From positions 1 through 64,000 of the forward strand of contig JANQJP010000031.1 in NCBI GenBank assembly GCA_028281575.1: DNA of 64,000 bases. Direction: 5' to 3'. This DNA is from Cellvibrionaceae bacterium (GTDB lineage: Bacteria > Pseudomonadota > Gammaproteobacteria > Pseudomonadales > Cellvibrionaceae). Shown piece by piece: positions 51,215-60,379 of the stretch; the stretch's first letter is position 1; every line of letters begins with the position of its first letter. Both the position numbers and the translations under genes were made by a program. The notes beneath the pieces are model-generated. The model ran no database searches and was not told the DNA's origin. It worked only from the letters and a program-made list of their open reading frames with translations.

Positions 51215-53998
51215 ATGCTACCCATTAAAATTAGAAAAATAACGAGTGTCTTTTTTTTGGCTTGCAATTTTTGCATGGCGCAATGGAGTATTGCTCAATC
51301 TACATTGGTTGTCGATTTTGACATTCCCGCACAGCCACTCGACGCAGCATTGTTACTTTTTTCCATCCAAACGGATATCAACATTATTGGCCTGTCGACT
51401 GACTTGACCGAGTACAGTTCTCAAGGTGTTGTCGGGCGACTGTCGGTGAGTGATGCGCTTAACGTTTTACTTGCTAATTCCGGCTTGACGTATCGGTTAC
51501 TTGAAAACAAATCCATCGCGATTTATCAAAAGAATAGAGATGCGCAAGAATCGAGTGTGGTAGATGATGAGCCCTACCTCGAAGAAGTGGTCGTATCAGC
51601 GACGCGACGTTCCTCAAATTTGCAGGACACACCGATTGCGGTGACTGCGCTCAAGCAGCAGTTATTGAATAGAAATCAAGTGCGGGATTTACGAGATATA
51701 ACGAATATCGTTCCCGGTTTAGAAATGATTAACACCGCCCCCCAAGCGGCTATCCTGGTTCAACTTAGAGGTGTCGGTACAACCAATATTACCGAGATAG
51801 CAGATGGGCCGGTGGCAATCCACGTGGATGGTGTCTATGCACCAAGGTCTCAGAGCGGAGCAGCGTTGCTTTACGATATCGATCGTGTAGAGGTACTGAG
51901 AGGGCCTCAAGGTACGTTGTTTGGCCGCAACTCGTCTTCTGGCAGCATTAATGTATATAACCGCCAACCTACATTTGACGGTGTATTTGCAGACCTTTCG
52001 TTGAGCTGGGGCAACTACCAGCAGCGGGCGCTCAGAGCGGCAGTAAACCTGCCGGCATCAGATACCTTGAGTGTGCGGTTGGCCGCTGCTGTGAATAAGC
52101 ACGACGCATATACCGAGTTGTTAGACAACTATGCGGGTTTCGGTCCGCAATACCCTGTGAGTGAAGATGAATTAGACGACTATGATCGCGCTCTGGATCT
52201 CAACCAAATAGGGCCTGAGACAGCAGACCAATCCAGCTGGCGTCTCTCGACGTTGTGGCAGCCAAACGATAGTTTTCGCGCACTTATCAGTTTTGAGCGT
52301 TATAGAGATCAAGGTAGAGGTGTTGCCCAGCTAGATCCCACGTTAGTAGAGCAGGGTATTCGCGGTGTTGTTCTCGATAGCCCTTCATTTCTCGATTTAA
52401 GAAATGATGCACTTCGGGCCCGTTTAGACTATAGCTTTTCGTTCGGTACAACACTCAGTTATATATTTGGCGCGTCTCGAATGACGCGTGAACAGATCGT
52501 CGATGCCGACAATGGCCGGGATGGAAGTTTCGAACAACAACACACGGACAATTCCAGGTTTTTATTTTCTTCACACGAATTGCAGTTACAAAATAGTGAT
52601 GATGAGCGCTTAAGGTGGGTGCTCGGCGCTTTTGCATCACAGGAAAAAAATCAAATTGTTTTTGCAGTTGATCAGCAAAATGCCGGTGGTGGCAGATCTC
52701 CGGCGGGGGCATCGAGCTGGATTAGCGACGATGAAGGCGCTGCGGTTTCTTACGCGGTACAGCCCGATCGACGAGTGGAGTCGCTCGGAATCTTTGCGCA
52801 GGCGACCTATGATTTAAATCCGTTTAGTCGATTAACTATGGGTACCAGGTACACAAAAGATACAAAATCTGATCGTGGTGGGCGCGCATTAAATTGTCGC
52901 ATTACTTCGGTTCTGGGGCCTTATATAGAAGTAGATTCCATTGGCCCCGGCGCGCCGCGGCCAGAACAAATCTATGCGGATAGTGCCACGCGTGCCGCAA
53001 TTGCTGCCGGTCTTCCTCACGACAATGGTACTAACCAAGGTATTAGTGACGAGCCTTGCTGGGTACGCCAGGTCAACGATTTTTCGGCGACATGGGAAAA
53101 TACGAGTGGTCTTATTCGCTACGATTTTGATGTGGATGAAGATGTTATGGTCTATTCGTCTATTTCCAGTGGATTTAAATCCGGTCATATTCAAGATGCC
53201 GGAAATAACGCCGCACCGGAAACTGTTGTGAATTATGAGTTAGGCGTTAAGTCACAGTTTTTTAATGATAGTTTGCGAGTAAATGCTGCACTTTTTAGTG
53301 CTAACTACGATGACCTGCAGTTTTCTAATCAAGATCGACTCGATATTAATGGCGATGGTGTTGCCGATACTGGTGGCAGTACCGTCGTACGCAATGCATC
53401 GAAAGCGACAATTAATGGGCTGGAGTTAGAGGTAGAGTGGGCAATATCTGCTTACGATAACATACAATTTATTGGCACATTGTTGGATGCACGCTTTGAT
53501 GAATTTGAAATACCCGATACCTTATATGGAAATTTATTCAATCCCTTTGTTTCCGAGCAGTTTAATTCGACACTGGACCCAGTTAATCTCTCAGGAAATT
53601 CACCGCCAAGAACGCCAAGCTGGAAATTTAGCATGGCATATGAACATATTGTCAAACTGCAAACCGGCCGCTTGACACCAAGAATTCTTGCTACTTTTTC
53701 AGATGAATATTTTTTAGATATTTATAATCGGGATAGTTTAGATCCCGATATTTTTCCCAGCCTTCCCCAAGGGGGAAAAAATCTTGGTATACAAGAAGCG
53801 TATCAACTTTACGATGTGAGCCTGAGCTACGAACATTTTTCAAAAAAGTGGTCGGTTGACGCTTTTATAAAAAATATTACCGATGAAAATATTAAAATAG
53901 ACTCGGGTAACTTTATTACTGAAAACGGTTTTATCGCGACGTATATGCCGCCCCGTACCTATGGCATTACCTTTAAATATATATTGGGTAATGGCTGA
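51215..53998 (+). CDS. TonB-dependent receptor with N-terminal STN signalling domain
   Basis: About 927 residues from ATG 51215; the frame is open to TTG 51179. A signal peptide ends near AQWSIAQS. The STN (secretin/TonB short N-terminal) domain is VDFDIPAQPLDAALLLFSIQ through LLENKSIAIYQ. The TonB box and plug are LEEVVVSATRRSSNLQDTPI and RGVGTTNITEIADGPVAIHV. The barrel ends MPPRTYGITFKYILG. STN domains signal to FecR proteins, so this is the likely receptor partner of the FecI/FecR pair 6 kb upstream (inference). Calcium-like aspartate loops (DINGDGVADTGG) occur in the barrel. Confidence 0.94.
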   Translation: MLPIKIRKITSVFFLACNFCMAQWSIAQSTLVVDFDIPAQPLDAALLLFSIQTDINIIGLSTDLTEYSSQGVVGRLSVSDALNVLLANSGLTYRLLENKSIAIYQKNRDAQESSVVDDEPYLEEVVVSATRRSSNLQDTPIAVTALKQQLLNRNQVRDLRDITNIVPGLEMINTAPQAAILVQLRGVGTTNITEIADGPVAIHVDGVYAPRSQSGAALLYDIDRVEVLRGPQGTLFGRNSSSGSINVYNRQPTFDGVFADLSLSWGNYQQRALRAAVNLPASDTLSVRLAAAVNKHDAYTELLDNYAGFGPQYPVSEDELDDYDRALDLNQIGPETADQSSWRLSTLWQPNDSFRALISFERYRDQGRGVAQLDPTLVEQGIRGVVLDSPSFLDLRNDALRARLDYSFSFGTTLSYIFGASRMTREQIVDADNGRDGSFEQQHTDNSRFLFSSHELQLQNSDDERLRWVLGAFASQEKNQIVFAVDQQNAGGGRSPAGASSWISDDEGAAVSYAVQPDRRVESLGIFAQATYDLNPFSRLTMGTRYTKDTKSDRGGRALNCRITSVLGPYIEVDSIGPGAPRPEQIYADSATRAAIAAGLPHDNGTNQGISDEPCWVRQVNDFSATWENTSGLIRYDFDVDEDVMVYSSISSGFKSGHIQDAGNNAAPETVVNYELGVKSQFFNDSLRVNAALFSANYDDLQFSNQDRLDINGDGVADTGGSTVVRNASKATINGLELEVEWAISAYDNIQFIGTLLDARFDEFEIPDTLYGNLFNPFVSEQFNSTLDPVNLSGNSPPRTPSWKFSMAYEHIVKLQTGRLTPRILATFSDEYFLDIYNRDSLDPDIFPSLPQGGKNLGIQEAYQLYDVSLSYEHFSKKWSVDAFIKNITDENIKIDSGNFITENGFIATYMPPRTYGITFKYILGNG

Positions 53999-54146
53999 TA
54001 AATATTACTAGAGCTTCGCCTTCCATCATGTGCAGGGGTTAAGGTTTGTATCGGGGTTCAGATCGTTTATCGGATGAATCGCACTCGTAATTTAAGCGCC
54101 ATCTAAGTATACTGCCGCGCCCTCGGGGTGGAATCCATAATTTTGT

Positions 54147-54180
54147 TATACATGGTTTCGCTATACACAGTTTCGCTATA
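54147..54180 (+). repeat. Tandem 15-bp repeats upstream of nadA
   Basis: TATACATGGTTTCGC (54147-54161) and TATACACAGTTTCGC (54162-54176) are head-to-tail, 13/15 identical, followed by a third TATA at 54177. They end about 47 nt before the nadA ATG, overlapping the expected promoter. They could be repressor sites for NAD-dependent control; no known operator was recognised. Confidence 0.5.
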
Positions 54181-54227
54181 ATTGAGCGGGTAGACGTGGT
54201 GGCTATTTGCAGTAAGAGACGAGTTCC

Positions 54228-55274
54228 ATGACAGAACTGATTCAGTCTAAACAAGCACTTAAAGAGACAGTGAAACACTATCTGGATGATGCGTTGGAGC
54301 TTAAACACGCGCGCCCAGAGAATGCGGAAGAGCTCAAAGCTCGTATCAAGCAAATGCTTGTTGATGAGAACGCCGTACTCGTCGCCCATTACTACACAGA
54401 CCCCGAAATACAAGCGCTCGCTGAAGAAACTGGCGGCTGCGTTTCGGATTCGCTGGAGATGGCGCGATTTGGTATGAACCACCCGGCGGATACCTTATTG
54501 GTTGCCGGGGTAAAGTTTATGGGCGAGACAGCGAAGATCCTGTCGCCGGAAAAACGGGTGTTGATGCCGACACTCGAAGCGACCTGCTCTTTAGACCTGG
54601 GTTGTCCAGCTGATGAATTCTCCGCTTTGTGCGACCAGCACGCCGATCGAACGGTTGTTGTTTATGCGAATACCTCGGCGGAAGTAAAGGCCCGGGCAGA
54701 TTGGGTGGTGACGTCCAGCATCGCCGTCAAGGTCGTTGACTACCTGGATAGCCTCGGCCAGAAGATTATCTGGGCGCCTGATAAGCATTTGGGTGGCTAT
54801 GTCGCGAAGCAGACGGGAGCTGATGTGCTGTTGTGGGATGGTTCCTGCATTGTTCATGAGGAGTTCAAAGCAAAAGCTCTGCTGGATCTTAAAGCGCAAT
54901 ACCCTGACGCAGCAGTGCTGGTGCATCCAGAGTCTCCCGAGCCTGTTGTGGAGCTTGCCGACGCCGTTGGTTCGACATCTCAGTTAATAAATGCCACAAG
55001 CTCACTGCCGAACCCCCAGTTTATCGTCGCTACTGATCAAGGCATTTTTTATAAAATGCAACAGGCCTGCCCCGACAAAACACTGCTTATTGCACCCACC
55101 GGCGGCAGCGGTGCGACGTGCCGGAGTTGCGCTAATTGCCCGTGGATGGCGATGAACGAACTCGAAAACTTAGCCAACATATTTCAAGGTTCAGGCAAAG
55201 AGATTAACGTCGCTCCTGACTTAATTGAAAAAGCACTTTTACCTCTCGAGAGAATGTTGAGCTTTTCTGCTTAA
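54228..55274 (+). CDS. nadA: Quinolinate synthase NadA
   Basis: A 348-residue 4Fe-4S enzyme that condenses iminoaspartate with dihydroxyacetone phosphate to quinolinate in de novo NAD synthesis. It has the conserved segments [38 protein letters not shown] and TCSLDLGCP. The C-terminal cluster ligands are in [20 protein letters not shown]. Full length. Start ATG 54228, with AGAGACGAG upstream. From general knowledge nadA lies downstream of the tol-pal/queC/tRNA-Lys block in pseudomonads, so it marks the far edge of the accessory region here. Confidence 0.97.
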   Translation: MTELIQSKQALKETVKHYLDDALELKHARPENAEELKARIKQMLVDENAVLVAHYYTDPEIQALAEETGGCVSDSLEMARFGMNHPADTLLVAGVKFMGETAKILSPEKRVLMPTLEATCSLDLGCPADEFSALCDQHADRTVVVYANTSAEVKARADWVVTSSIAVKVVDYLDSLGQKIIWAPDKHLGGYVAKQTGADVLLWDGSCIVHEEFKAKALLDLKAQYPDAAVLVHPESPEPVVELADAVGSTSQLINATSSLPNPQFIVATDQGIFYKMQQACPDKTLLIAPTGGSGATCRSCANCPWMAMNELENLANIFQGSGKEINVAPDLIEKALLPLERMLSFSA

Positions 55275-55375
55275 TAGAACAAAAAATCCCCTAAGTGCAT
55301 CAAGATTAAGCGTGCTTGCTTTTCAGTGGTGCGTTTTTCCCCAAGGCAAAACCTTTTGATAATAAATTCACCATA

Positions 55376-55403
55376 TTGTTGGCACCTTATTGGTGCCGAA
55401 CAA
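55376..55403 (+). other. Hairpin downstream of nadA
   Basis: TTGTTGGCACC, loop TTATT, then GGTGCCGAACAA: an 11-bp stem with one bulged C. It lies about 100 nt after the nadA stop. T-rich sequence follows but no clean T-run, so terminator function is only possible. Confidence 0.4.
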
Positions 55404-55532
55404 CAATTAATTTTGCCTTTCGGCACTATTTTCTTCATAAACATAAAATTTCAAAACAATCCGGTTCGGTGGCACGGGTTCTGCAAATGATATTTTGATG
55501 ATGCCGTATTAACTGATGTTGAGGGATAGACT

Positions 55533-57626
55533 TTGTTACATACCCTGTTAGGCAAATATCGGAATATCGTTATTTCGATCGCGCTTTTTCTTCTCCTGGA
55601 CGCTTCCGTACTTCTGCTTAATTTTTATATCTCGTTTGAAATTGCTGACGACGCTTCAGGTGTAAATTTATCTGGTCGTCAGCGGATGCTATCGCAACGC
55701 ATGGTAAAAAGTCTGTTTGATATCGAATACTCCATGGAAAACCCAATCGAGCTGGAGCGCGCGCTAAAAGAGCTCAATTTAACAGTAAACTTATTTGATA
55801 CCACACTATCAGCTTTTGATCAGGGTGCAACGGTAACGGGTGCAGACGGAGAACCGGTAAAAATTCAACAAGTAACATCAGAAAAAGCACGTGTTGCTGT
55901 AGATAATGCAAAGGTGATATGGAAACCATATAAAGTGCTACTCGAAGACGTGCAATCTGACGTGGACTTGTTCGAGCTTGGCGAACGGATGTCAGCGGCG
56001 ATCAGCTATGCAAGTATGAACAATCTAACCCTGCTTAAATTGATGAACGATCTGACGATTGAGTTGGAAAAAGTGGCAAGCTCAAAAGCGACGCGCCTTA
56101 GAATCATTCAAACGGTGGGTATTACCTTAGCACTTGTTAACTTCTTTATTATTATGTTCCATTTTTTGCGTCAGCTTAAAGAGAGTGACCAAAAAGTTGA
56201 AAGTGCTCGTAAAGAAACCATTGAAATATTGGAGACGGTAAATGAAGGACTTTTTCTTCTTGATAATAATTATGTAATAAGTTCGCAATACTCGAGTGTT
56301 TTGGAAGAGATGTTCGCACGCAAAAAAATAGGTGGAATGACCTTAGAGGAGCTTCTGGGAGAGATTGTTACGAATAAAGATTTGGAGACTTCCAAGCGGT
56401 TTATAGCGCTGCTATTCCGTGAAGATATAAAGAGTAACCTAATTAGCGATCTCAACCCGCTTAGAAAAATAGAAGTGAATATTGCCGATTCGCAAGGGCG
56501 TTTTATCAACAAGTTCTTCAGTTTTACTTTTGAACGTGTATACGAAGATAACGCTATTAAAGACGTACTGGTTACTGTAAATGATATTACCGAGCGGGTT
56601 ATTCTTGAGCGTGAATTGGCACTGACTAAGGAGCAAAGCGAACGTCAGATAGAAGTTCTTACCAGTATTTTGCACGCGAATCCCGAATTGCTCCAAATTT
56701 ATGTCAAGGATGTCTTTAATTCACTGTCCGAAGTGAATGCAATCCTTCGAGAGCCTTCCAAGTCAGACGTTGCTTTACGCAGGAAACTAAACGATATTCA
56801 TGTTTTTATTCATCGCATTAAAGGTGAAGCAGCGTCATTAAGCTTAGATAGCTTTGAAGAGATAGCGCACGAATTTGAACAAAATATCCATGAAATTCGA
56901 GATAAAAAAGAAATTGGCGGCGATGATTTTCTCCCCCTGGTTGTTCGTTTAGAGAAGCTAGTTAAGCATGCTGAATCGGTCCGCACATTGACGGAAAAAT
57001 TAGCGTCTTTTGCCTCGGCTGCACCCAGTAGTTCCATCAGGTCAATTAATGATGGAAGTTGGAATCATCTGGATGATCTTGTACAGACTGTTTCAGAACG
57101 CCAGGAAAAGAAAGTGAGTCTGGTTAAAAGTGGTTTATCTGAGATCGACTTGTCTGAAGAATTACGCTCGTTGATAAACGATATCGCTATTCAGGGTATC
57201 CGTAATTCTGTTGTGCACGGTATAGAAAGTCCCGATGAACGCCTGGAGCTCAATAAAGGCGACGCGGGTCGTATTGATATTCGATTAGCCCGCAGCTCTA
57301 GTTCAGTGCTTGAATTTTCAATTAAGGACGATGGCTACGGTATTGATAGCGACAGGATTCGAGCCGCGGCTATAAAAAGTGGTAACTGGACGGAGGAGCA
57401 ACTTGATGGTTTTGATCAAAAACGTTTGGTCTCACTTATTTTTGAGCCTGGGTTTTCGACGGCGAAAGAGCATACTCGAGACGCCGGGGGTGGTGTTGGC
57501 ATGGATGTGATTAAAAAACGTGTAAATGCTCTGAGAGGAAAAATCCGCGTACAAAGCCGCAGGGGAATTGGAACAAAAATTTCCGTGTCTATTCCGTTTG
57601 TCGAAAGCGCAGAAAAAGCTGCTTAG
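55533..57626 (+). CDS. PilJ-N-type membrane sensor kinase with Hpt and CheA-like ATPase domains
   Basis: 697 residues. TTG start at 55533 with GAGGG 7 nt upstream. TM1 is at about 10-32. The periplasmic domain has the PilJ/NarX-type motif GVNLSGRQRMLSQRMVKSLF (type IV pilus MCP N-terminal family). TM2 is at about 190-210, then a PAS-like region (about 230-360). A histidine phosphotransfer domain has IHRIKGEAASL, with His427 the likely phosphosite. A CheA-like HATPase has GIRNSVVHGIESPDERL, DDGYGID and GGGVGMDVIKKRV. I see no CheW-like domain, so it should not join chemoreceptor arrays in the standard way. It is followed by a response regulator and a CheX gene. Confidence 0.88.
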   Translation: MLHTLLGKYRNIVISIALFLLLDASVLLLNFYISFEIADDASGVNLSGRQRMLSQRMVKSLFDIEYSMENPIELERALKELNLTVNLFDTTLSAFDQGATVTGADGEPVKIQQVTSEKARVAVDNAKVIWKPYKVLLEDVQSDVDLFELGERMSAAISYASMNNLTLLKLMNDLTIELEKVASSKATRLRIIQTVGITLALVNFFIIMFHFLRQLKESDQKVESARKETIEILETVNEGLFLLDNNYVISSQYSSVLEEMFARKKIGGMTLEELLGEIVTNKDLETSKRFIALLFREDIKSNLISDLNPLRKIEVNIADSQGRFINKFFSFTFERVYEDNAIKDVLVTVNDITERVILERELALTKEQSERQIEVLTSILHANPELLQIYVKDVFNSLSEVNAILREPSKSDVALRRKLNDIHVFIHRIKGEAASLSLDSFEEIAHEFEQNIHEIRDKKEIGGDDFLPLVVRLEKLVKHAESVRTLTEKLASFASAAPSSSIRSINDGSWNHLDDLVQTVSERQEKKVSLVKSGLSEIDLSEELRSLINDIAIQGIRNSVVHGIESPDERLELNKGDAGRIDIRLARSSSSVLEFSIKDDGYGIDSDRIRAAAIKSGNWTEEQLDGFDQKRLVSLIFEPGFSTAKEHTRDAGGGVGMDVIKKRVNALRGKIRVQSRRGIGTKISVSIPFVESAEKAA

Positions 57627-57645
57627 TTATAAGTTAAGAGATCTG

Positions 57646-58017
57646 ATGTTGAGACTTTTAATCGTTGATGATTCGAATATTATTCGGCGGAGAATTGAGC
57701 GAACCTGCAGTGCGTCGAAATTTGAGGTGGTCGGGTTGGCGAGCAATGGGCTCGAAGCTTTAAGTATGGTGAGCCGAAAGGATCCGCATGTTGTGACAAT
57801 GGATTTAACCATGCCCAAGATGGATGGCATTGAGTGCGTTGAAAAAATAATGAAACGCAATTCAGCTATCCGTATTTTAGTCGTGTCTGCTTTATCGGAT
57901 ATCGAGACGGGTATTCTAGCGCTAGAGAAAGGTGCGCGAGGGTTTCTATGTAAACCCTTCGACGACGATCAGTTAAAAAGAGCGTTGAACGAACTCGTGG
58001 AGGGGCTGGATGTCTGA
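57646..58017 (+). CDS. CheY-like single-domain response regulator
   Basis: 123 residues from ATG 57646, chosen because the protein then begins MLRLLIVDDSNIIRRRIERT; the frame is open upstream inside the kinase gene. It has the acidic pair in VDDS, the phospho-acceptor Asp in VVTMDLTMPKMDGIE, the Ser/Thr switch in VVSALSD and the lysine in CKPFDDDQ. No output domain. It probably receives phosphate from the kinase encoded 19 nt upstream, and its stop overlaps the start of the CheX gene. Confidence 0.93.
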   Translation: MLRLLIVDDSNIIRRRIERTCSASKFEVVGLASNGLEALSMVSRKDPHVVTMDLTMPKMDGIECVEKIMKRNSAIRILVVSALSDIETGILALEKGARGFLCKPFDDDQLKRALNELVEGLDV

Positions 58018-58468
58018 AGAAACACTAAAGGTCTTTATCGACGGCGTGGTGAATTATTTTCGCCATACCTCAGATAAAGACGTCAAAGTGGGATCACCGT
58101 ATTTGGTCGAGAATACACACCCCACTGTTTTTGATTATACCGGCATTATCGGTGTGTCAGGACCGTACAAGGGCACGGTATATTTCACCGCGCCAAAAAT
58201 TCTGCTGAAGCATTTGCTGTTAAGTCTTGGCGAGCATGAGACATCGAATGAGAATATCCTCGATATTGTTGGCGAGGTTGCGAACACGATATCTGGTAAT
58301 GCTCGCAGTGAATTTGGACAGGAGTTTATGATCTCTGTACCAGTGATGATTGAAGGGCCGCCGACGAGTATTCAAATGCCCCAGGAGCTGCGATCTTACG
58401 TTATTCCGATCTATTGGAAGGCCTATAGCGCGGCAGTTGTGATCTGTCTGGAGTCATCATCGTCCTAA
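58010..58468 (+). CDS. CheX-like CheY-P phosphatase
   Basis: A 152-residue protein of the CheX/CheC family. It has the ExxN active-site pattern in NILDIVGEVANTISGNARSE and the fold-typical GVSGPYKGTVYFTAPKILLK. It overlaps the response regulator gene by 8 nt, so the two are translationally coupled. It probably dephosphorylates that regulator. Together with the kinase this makes a compact three-component phosphorelay. Confidence 0.87.
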   Translation: MSEETLKVFIDGVVNYFRHTSDKDVKVGSPYLVENTHPTVFDYTGIIGVSGPYKGTVYFTAPKILLKHLLLSLGEHETSNENILDIVGEVANTISGNARSEFGQEFMISVPVMIEGPPTSIQMPQELRSYVIPIYWKAYSAAVVICLESSSS

Positions 58469-58550
58469 AGCTCTTGGTGTTCAACTAGAGCCCAGTTTTT
58501 AGGATGATAGTCCTGTTTGTTTAGTTTTTTTCTGAATTGTTTTGCTTTTT

Positions 58551-58577
58551 ATCCTAAAATTTAATTTTTTTTAGGAT
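58551..58577. promoter_or_regulatory. Inverted repeat upstream of the leucine leader ORF
   Basis: ATCCTAAAA (58551-58559) and its complement TTTTAGGAT (58569-58577) form a 9-bp inverted repeat with an AT loop. A further TTTTAGGAT occurs near 58497-58505. It may be an operator for the leuA transcript or part of its promoter. No T-run follows the stem. Confidence 0.4.
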
Positions 58578-58606
58578 GAATATTGATTGCTTCTCTATGC
58601 CCAACT

Positions 58607-58744
58607 ATGATGCGCACTAAGCAAACTGATCGTAGAGATGTTCTCGTGCGTTACTTTGGGTCTACAAGACGTCCATGTTTCCTCAGCGCTTTTCTTCCTA
58701 AGGCGCCTTTACTCTTGCCTGCTCGATTGCCGCTGTGCGGCTAA
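58607..58744 (+). CDS. leuL: Putative leucine leader peptide of leuA (attenuator)
   Basis: A 45-codon ORF in the 343-nt gap before leuA. It starts ATG-ATG and ends TAA at 58742. The second half is leucine-rich: FLSAFLPKAPLLLPARLPLC, with eight leucines in 45 codons and three in a row (TTA CTC TTG). Around its end two small GC hairpins can form (GCCGC/GCGGC at 58729-58741 and CCGC/GCGG at 58778-58789). Their arms could also pair with each other, the alternation expected of an attenuator. Both stems are short, the T-run after the second is poor, and no clear ribosome site precedes the ORF. The attenuation role is inference from position and leucine content. Confidence 0.6.
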   Translation: MMRTKQTDRRDVLVRYFGSTRRPCFLSAFLPKAPLLLPARLPLCG

Positions 58745-58811
58745 ATATTCTCGTACCCACGTTTTTTACTTTTACCCCCGCTATCGCGGTTTACCCATTT
58801 TATAAAAAGTT

Positions 58812-60371
58812 ATGGTGAACAGTATGTCCAAGGACAAACTTGTTATTTTTGATACGACGCTTAGGGACGGAGAGCAGAGTCCAGGTGCGTCGATGACCAA
58901 AGATGAAAAAGTGCGCATTGCCAAGATGCTGGAAAAAATGCGCGTCGATGTGATTGAAGCGGGCTTTGCGATTGCGAGCCCAGGTGATTTTGAAGCGGTC
59001 AAAGCCGTTGCGGATGCAGTAAAGACGTCGACCGTATGCAGCCTTGCTCGCGCTGTGGATGCCGATATTGATCGCGCGGCGGAGGCCTTGAAAGGCGCGG
59101 AAACTTCCCGCATTCACACCTTTATTGCCACATCGCCGATTCATATGAAGTACAAGCTGCGGATGGAGCCCGAGCAGGTGCTTGAGCGCGCTATTCGCTC
59201 AGTGAAACGCGCGCGTAACTATACCTCCGATGTTGAATTCTCGCTCGAAGACGGCAGCCGCTCCGAGTTTGAATTTATGTGCCGAGTTATCGAAGCTGCT
59301 ATCGATGCTGGCGCTGGCACCATCAATATTCCCGACACAGTTGGTTATGGTGAACCGGGGGAATATGGTGCGATGTTCAAGCGTCTTATCGAGGCGATAC
59401 CAAACGCAGATAAAGCGATATTTTCCACGCACTGCCACAATGACCTTGGCCTTGCGGTGGCCAACTCGCTTTCAGCGGTAATGAATGGCGTGCGTCAGGT
59501 CGAGTGCACGATTAACGGGCTAGGTGAGCGCGCGGGTAATGCCGCACTGGAAGAAGTTGTCATGGCGGTGCGCACGCGCAGGGACGAATTTCCAGTAGAA
59601 ACGGGTATTGCGGCTGAACATATCGTGCCGACGTCGCGGTTGGTTTCATCGATTACTGGTTTTCCCGTGCAGCCCAACAAAGCCATCGTTGGTGCCAATG
59701 CTTTTGCCCATGAATCGGGTATTCACCAAGACGGCGTACTCAAGCATCGCGAGACTTACGAAATCATGCGAGCGGAGGATGTCGGCTGGAATGCAAATCG
59801 CATCGTGCTTGGCAAGCATTCGGGCCGGGCAGCAGTTAAAGCGCGTTTTGAAGACCTGGGCATTACCTTCGATAGTCAGGATGCGCTCAATCTTGCGTTT
59901 GCACGGTTTAAAGAGCTTGCGGATAAAAAGCATGAAATTTTTGATGAAGATCTACAGGCAATTATGTCTTCATCTTCGGCAAAAAATATTGTCGAGAAGT
60001 TTTTGCTCGTCGATATGGAGGTGGTATCGAAAACCGGGCAAAAGCCCAAGGCCAAGCTCACCTTACAGGTTGACGGTCGGGATGTGGTTACTGAAGCTGA
60101 GGGCAGTGGGCCGGTCGATGCTGTGTTTAAGGCGGTCGAGAGTGTGGTAAAAAGCGAGGCCGATCTGCAACTGTATTCGGTCAATGCTATCACCCAGGGT
60201 ACTGACTCTCAGGGGGAAGTGACTGTCAGAATGGATAAAAGCGGGCACATTGTGAATGGCATAGGTTCGGATACAGATATTGTCGTCGCTTCTGTAAAAG
60301 CTTATCTTATGGCGTCTAACATGCTCGCGTCACCCAGCGCGAAGTCTCACCCTCAGCGCGACGGTGTTTAA
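58812..60371 (+). CDS. leuA: 2-isopropylmalate synthase LeuA
   Basis: A 519-residue enzyme that condenses acetyl-CoA with 2-ketoisovalerate, the first step of leucine synthesis. Signatures are [20 protein letters not shown], the metal-binding [20 protein letters not shown], and [20 protein letters not shown]. The C-terminal regulatory domain for leucine feedback includes [20 protein letters not shown]. Length matches the bacterial LeuA type. Starts at 58812 or 58824 ([13 protein letters not shown]) are both possible. Preceded by a leucine-rich leader ORF. Confidence 0.97.
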   Translation: MVNSMSKDKLVIFDTTLRDGEQSPGASMTKDEKVRIAKMLEKMRVDVIEAGFAIASPGDFEAVKAVADAVKTSTVCSLARAVDADIDRAAEALKGAETSRIHTFIATSPIHMKYKLRMEPEQVLERAIRSVKRARNYTSDVEFSLEDGSRSEFEFMCRVIEAAIDAGAGTINIPDTVGYGEPGEYGAMFKRLIEAIPNADKAIFSTHCHNDLGLAVANSLSAVMNGVRQVECTINGLGERAGNAALEEVVMAVRTRRDEFPVETGIAAEHIVPTSRLVSSITGFPVQPNKAIVGANAFAHESGIHQDGVLKHRETYEIMRAEDVGWNANRIVLGKHSGRAAVKARFEDLGITFDSQDALNLAFARFKELADKKHEIFDEDLQAIMSSSSAKNIVEKFLLVDMEVVSKTGQKPKAKLTLQVDGRDVVTEAEGSGPVDAVFKAVESVVKSEADLQLYSVNAITQGTDSQGEVTVRMDKSGHIVNGIGSDTDIVVASVKAYLMASNMLASPSAKSHPQRDGV

Positions 60372-60379
60372 GCTTGAAC

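Noticed and set aside
54039..54482. 147-codon minus-strand frame across the nadA start
   Set aside because: Overlaps nadA coding sequence and its promoter; arginine/cysteine-rich and without family resemblance.
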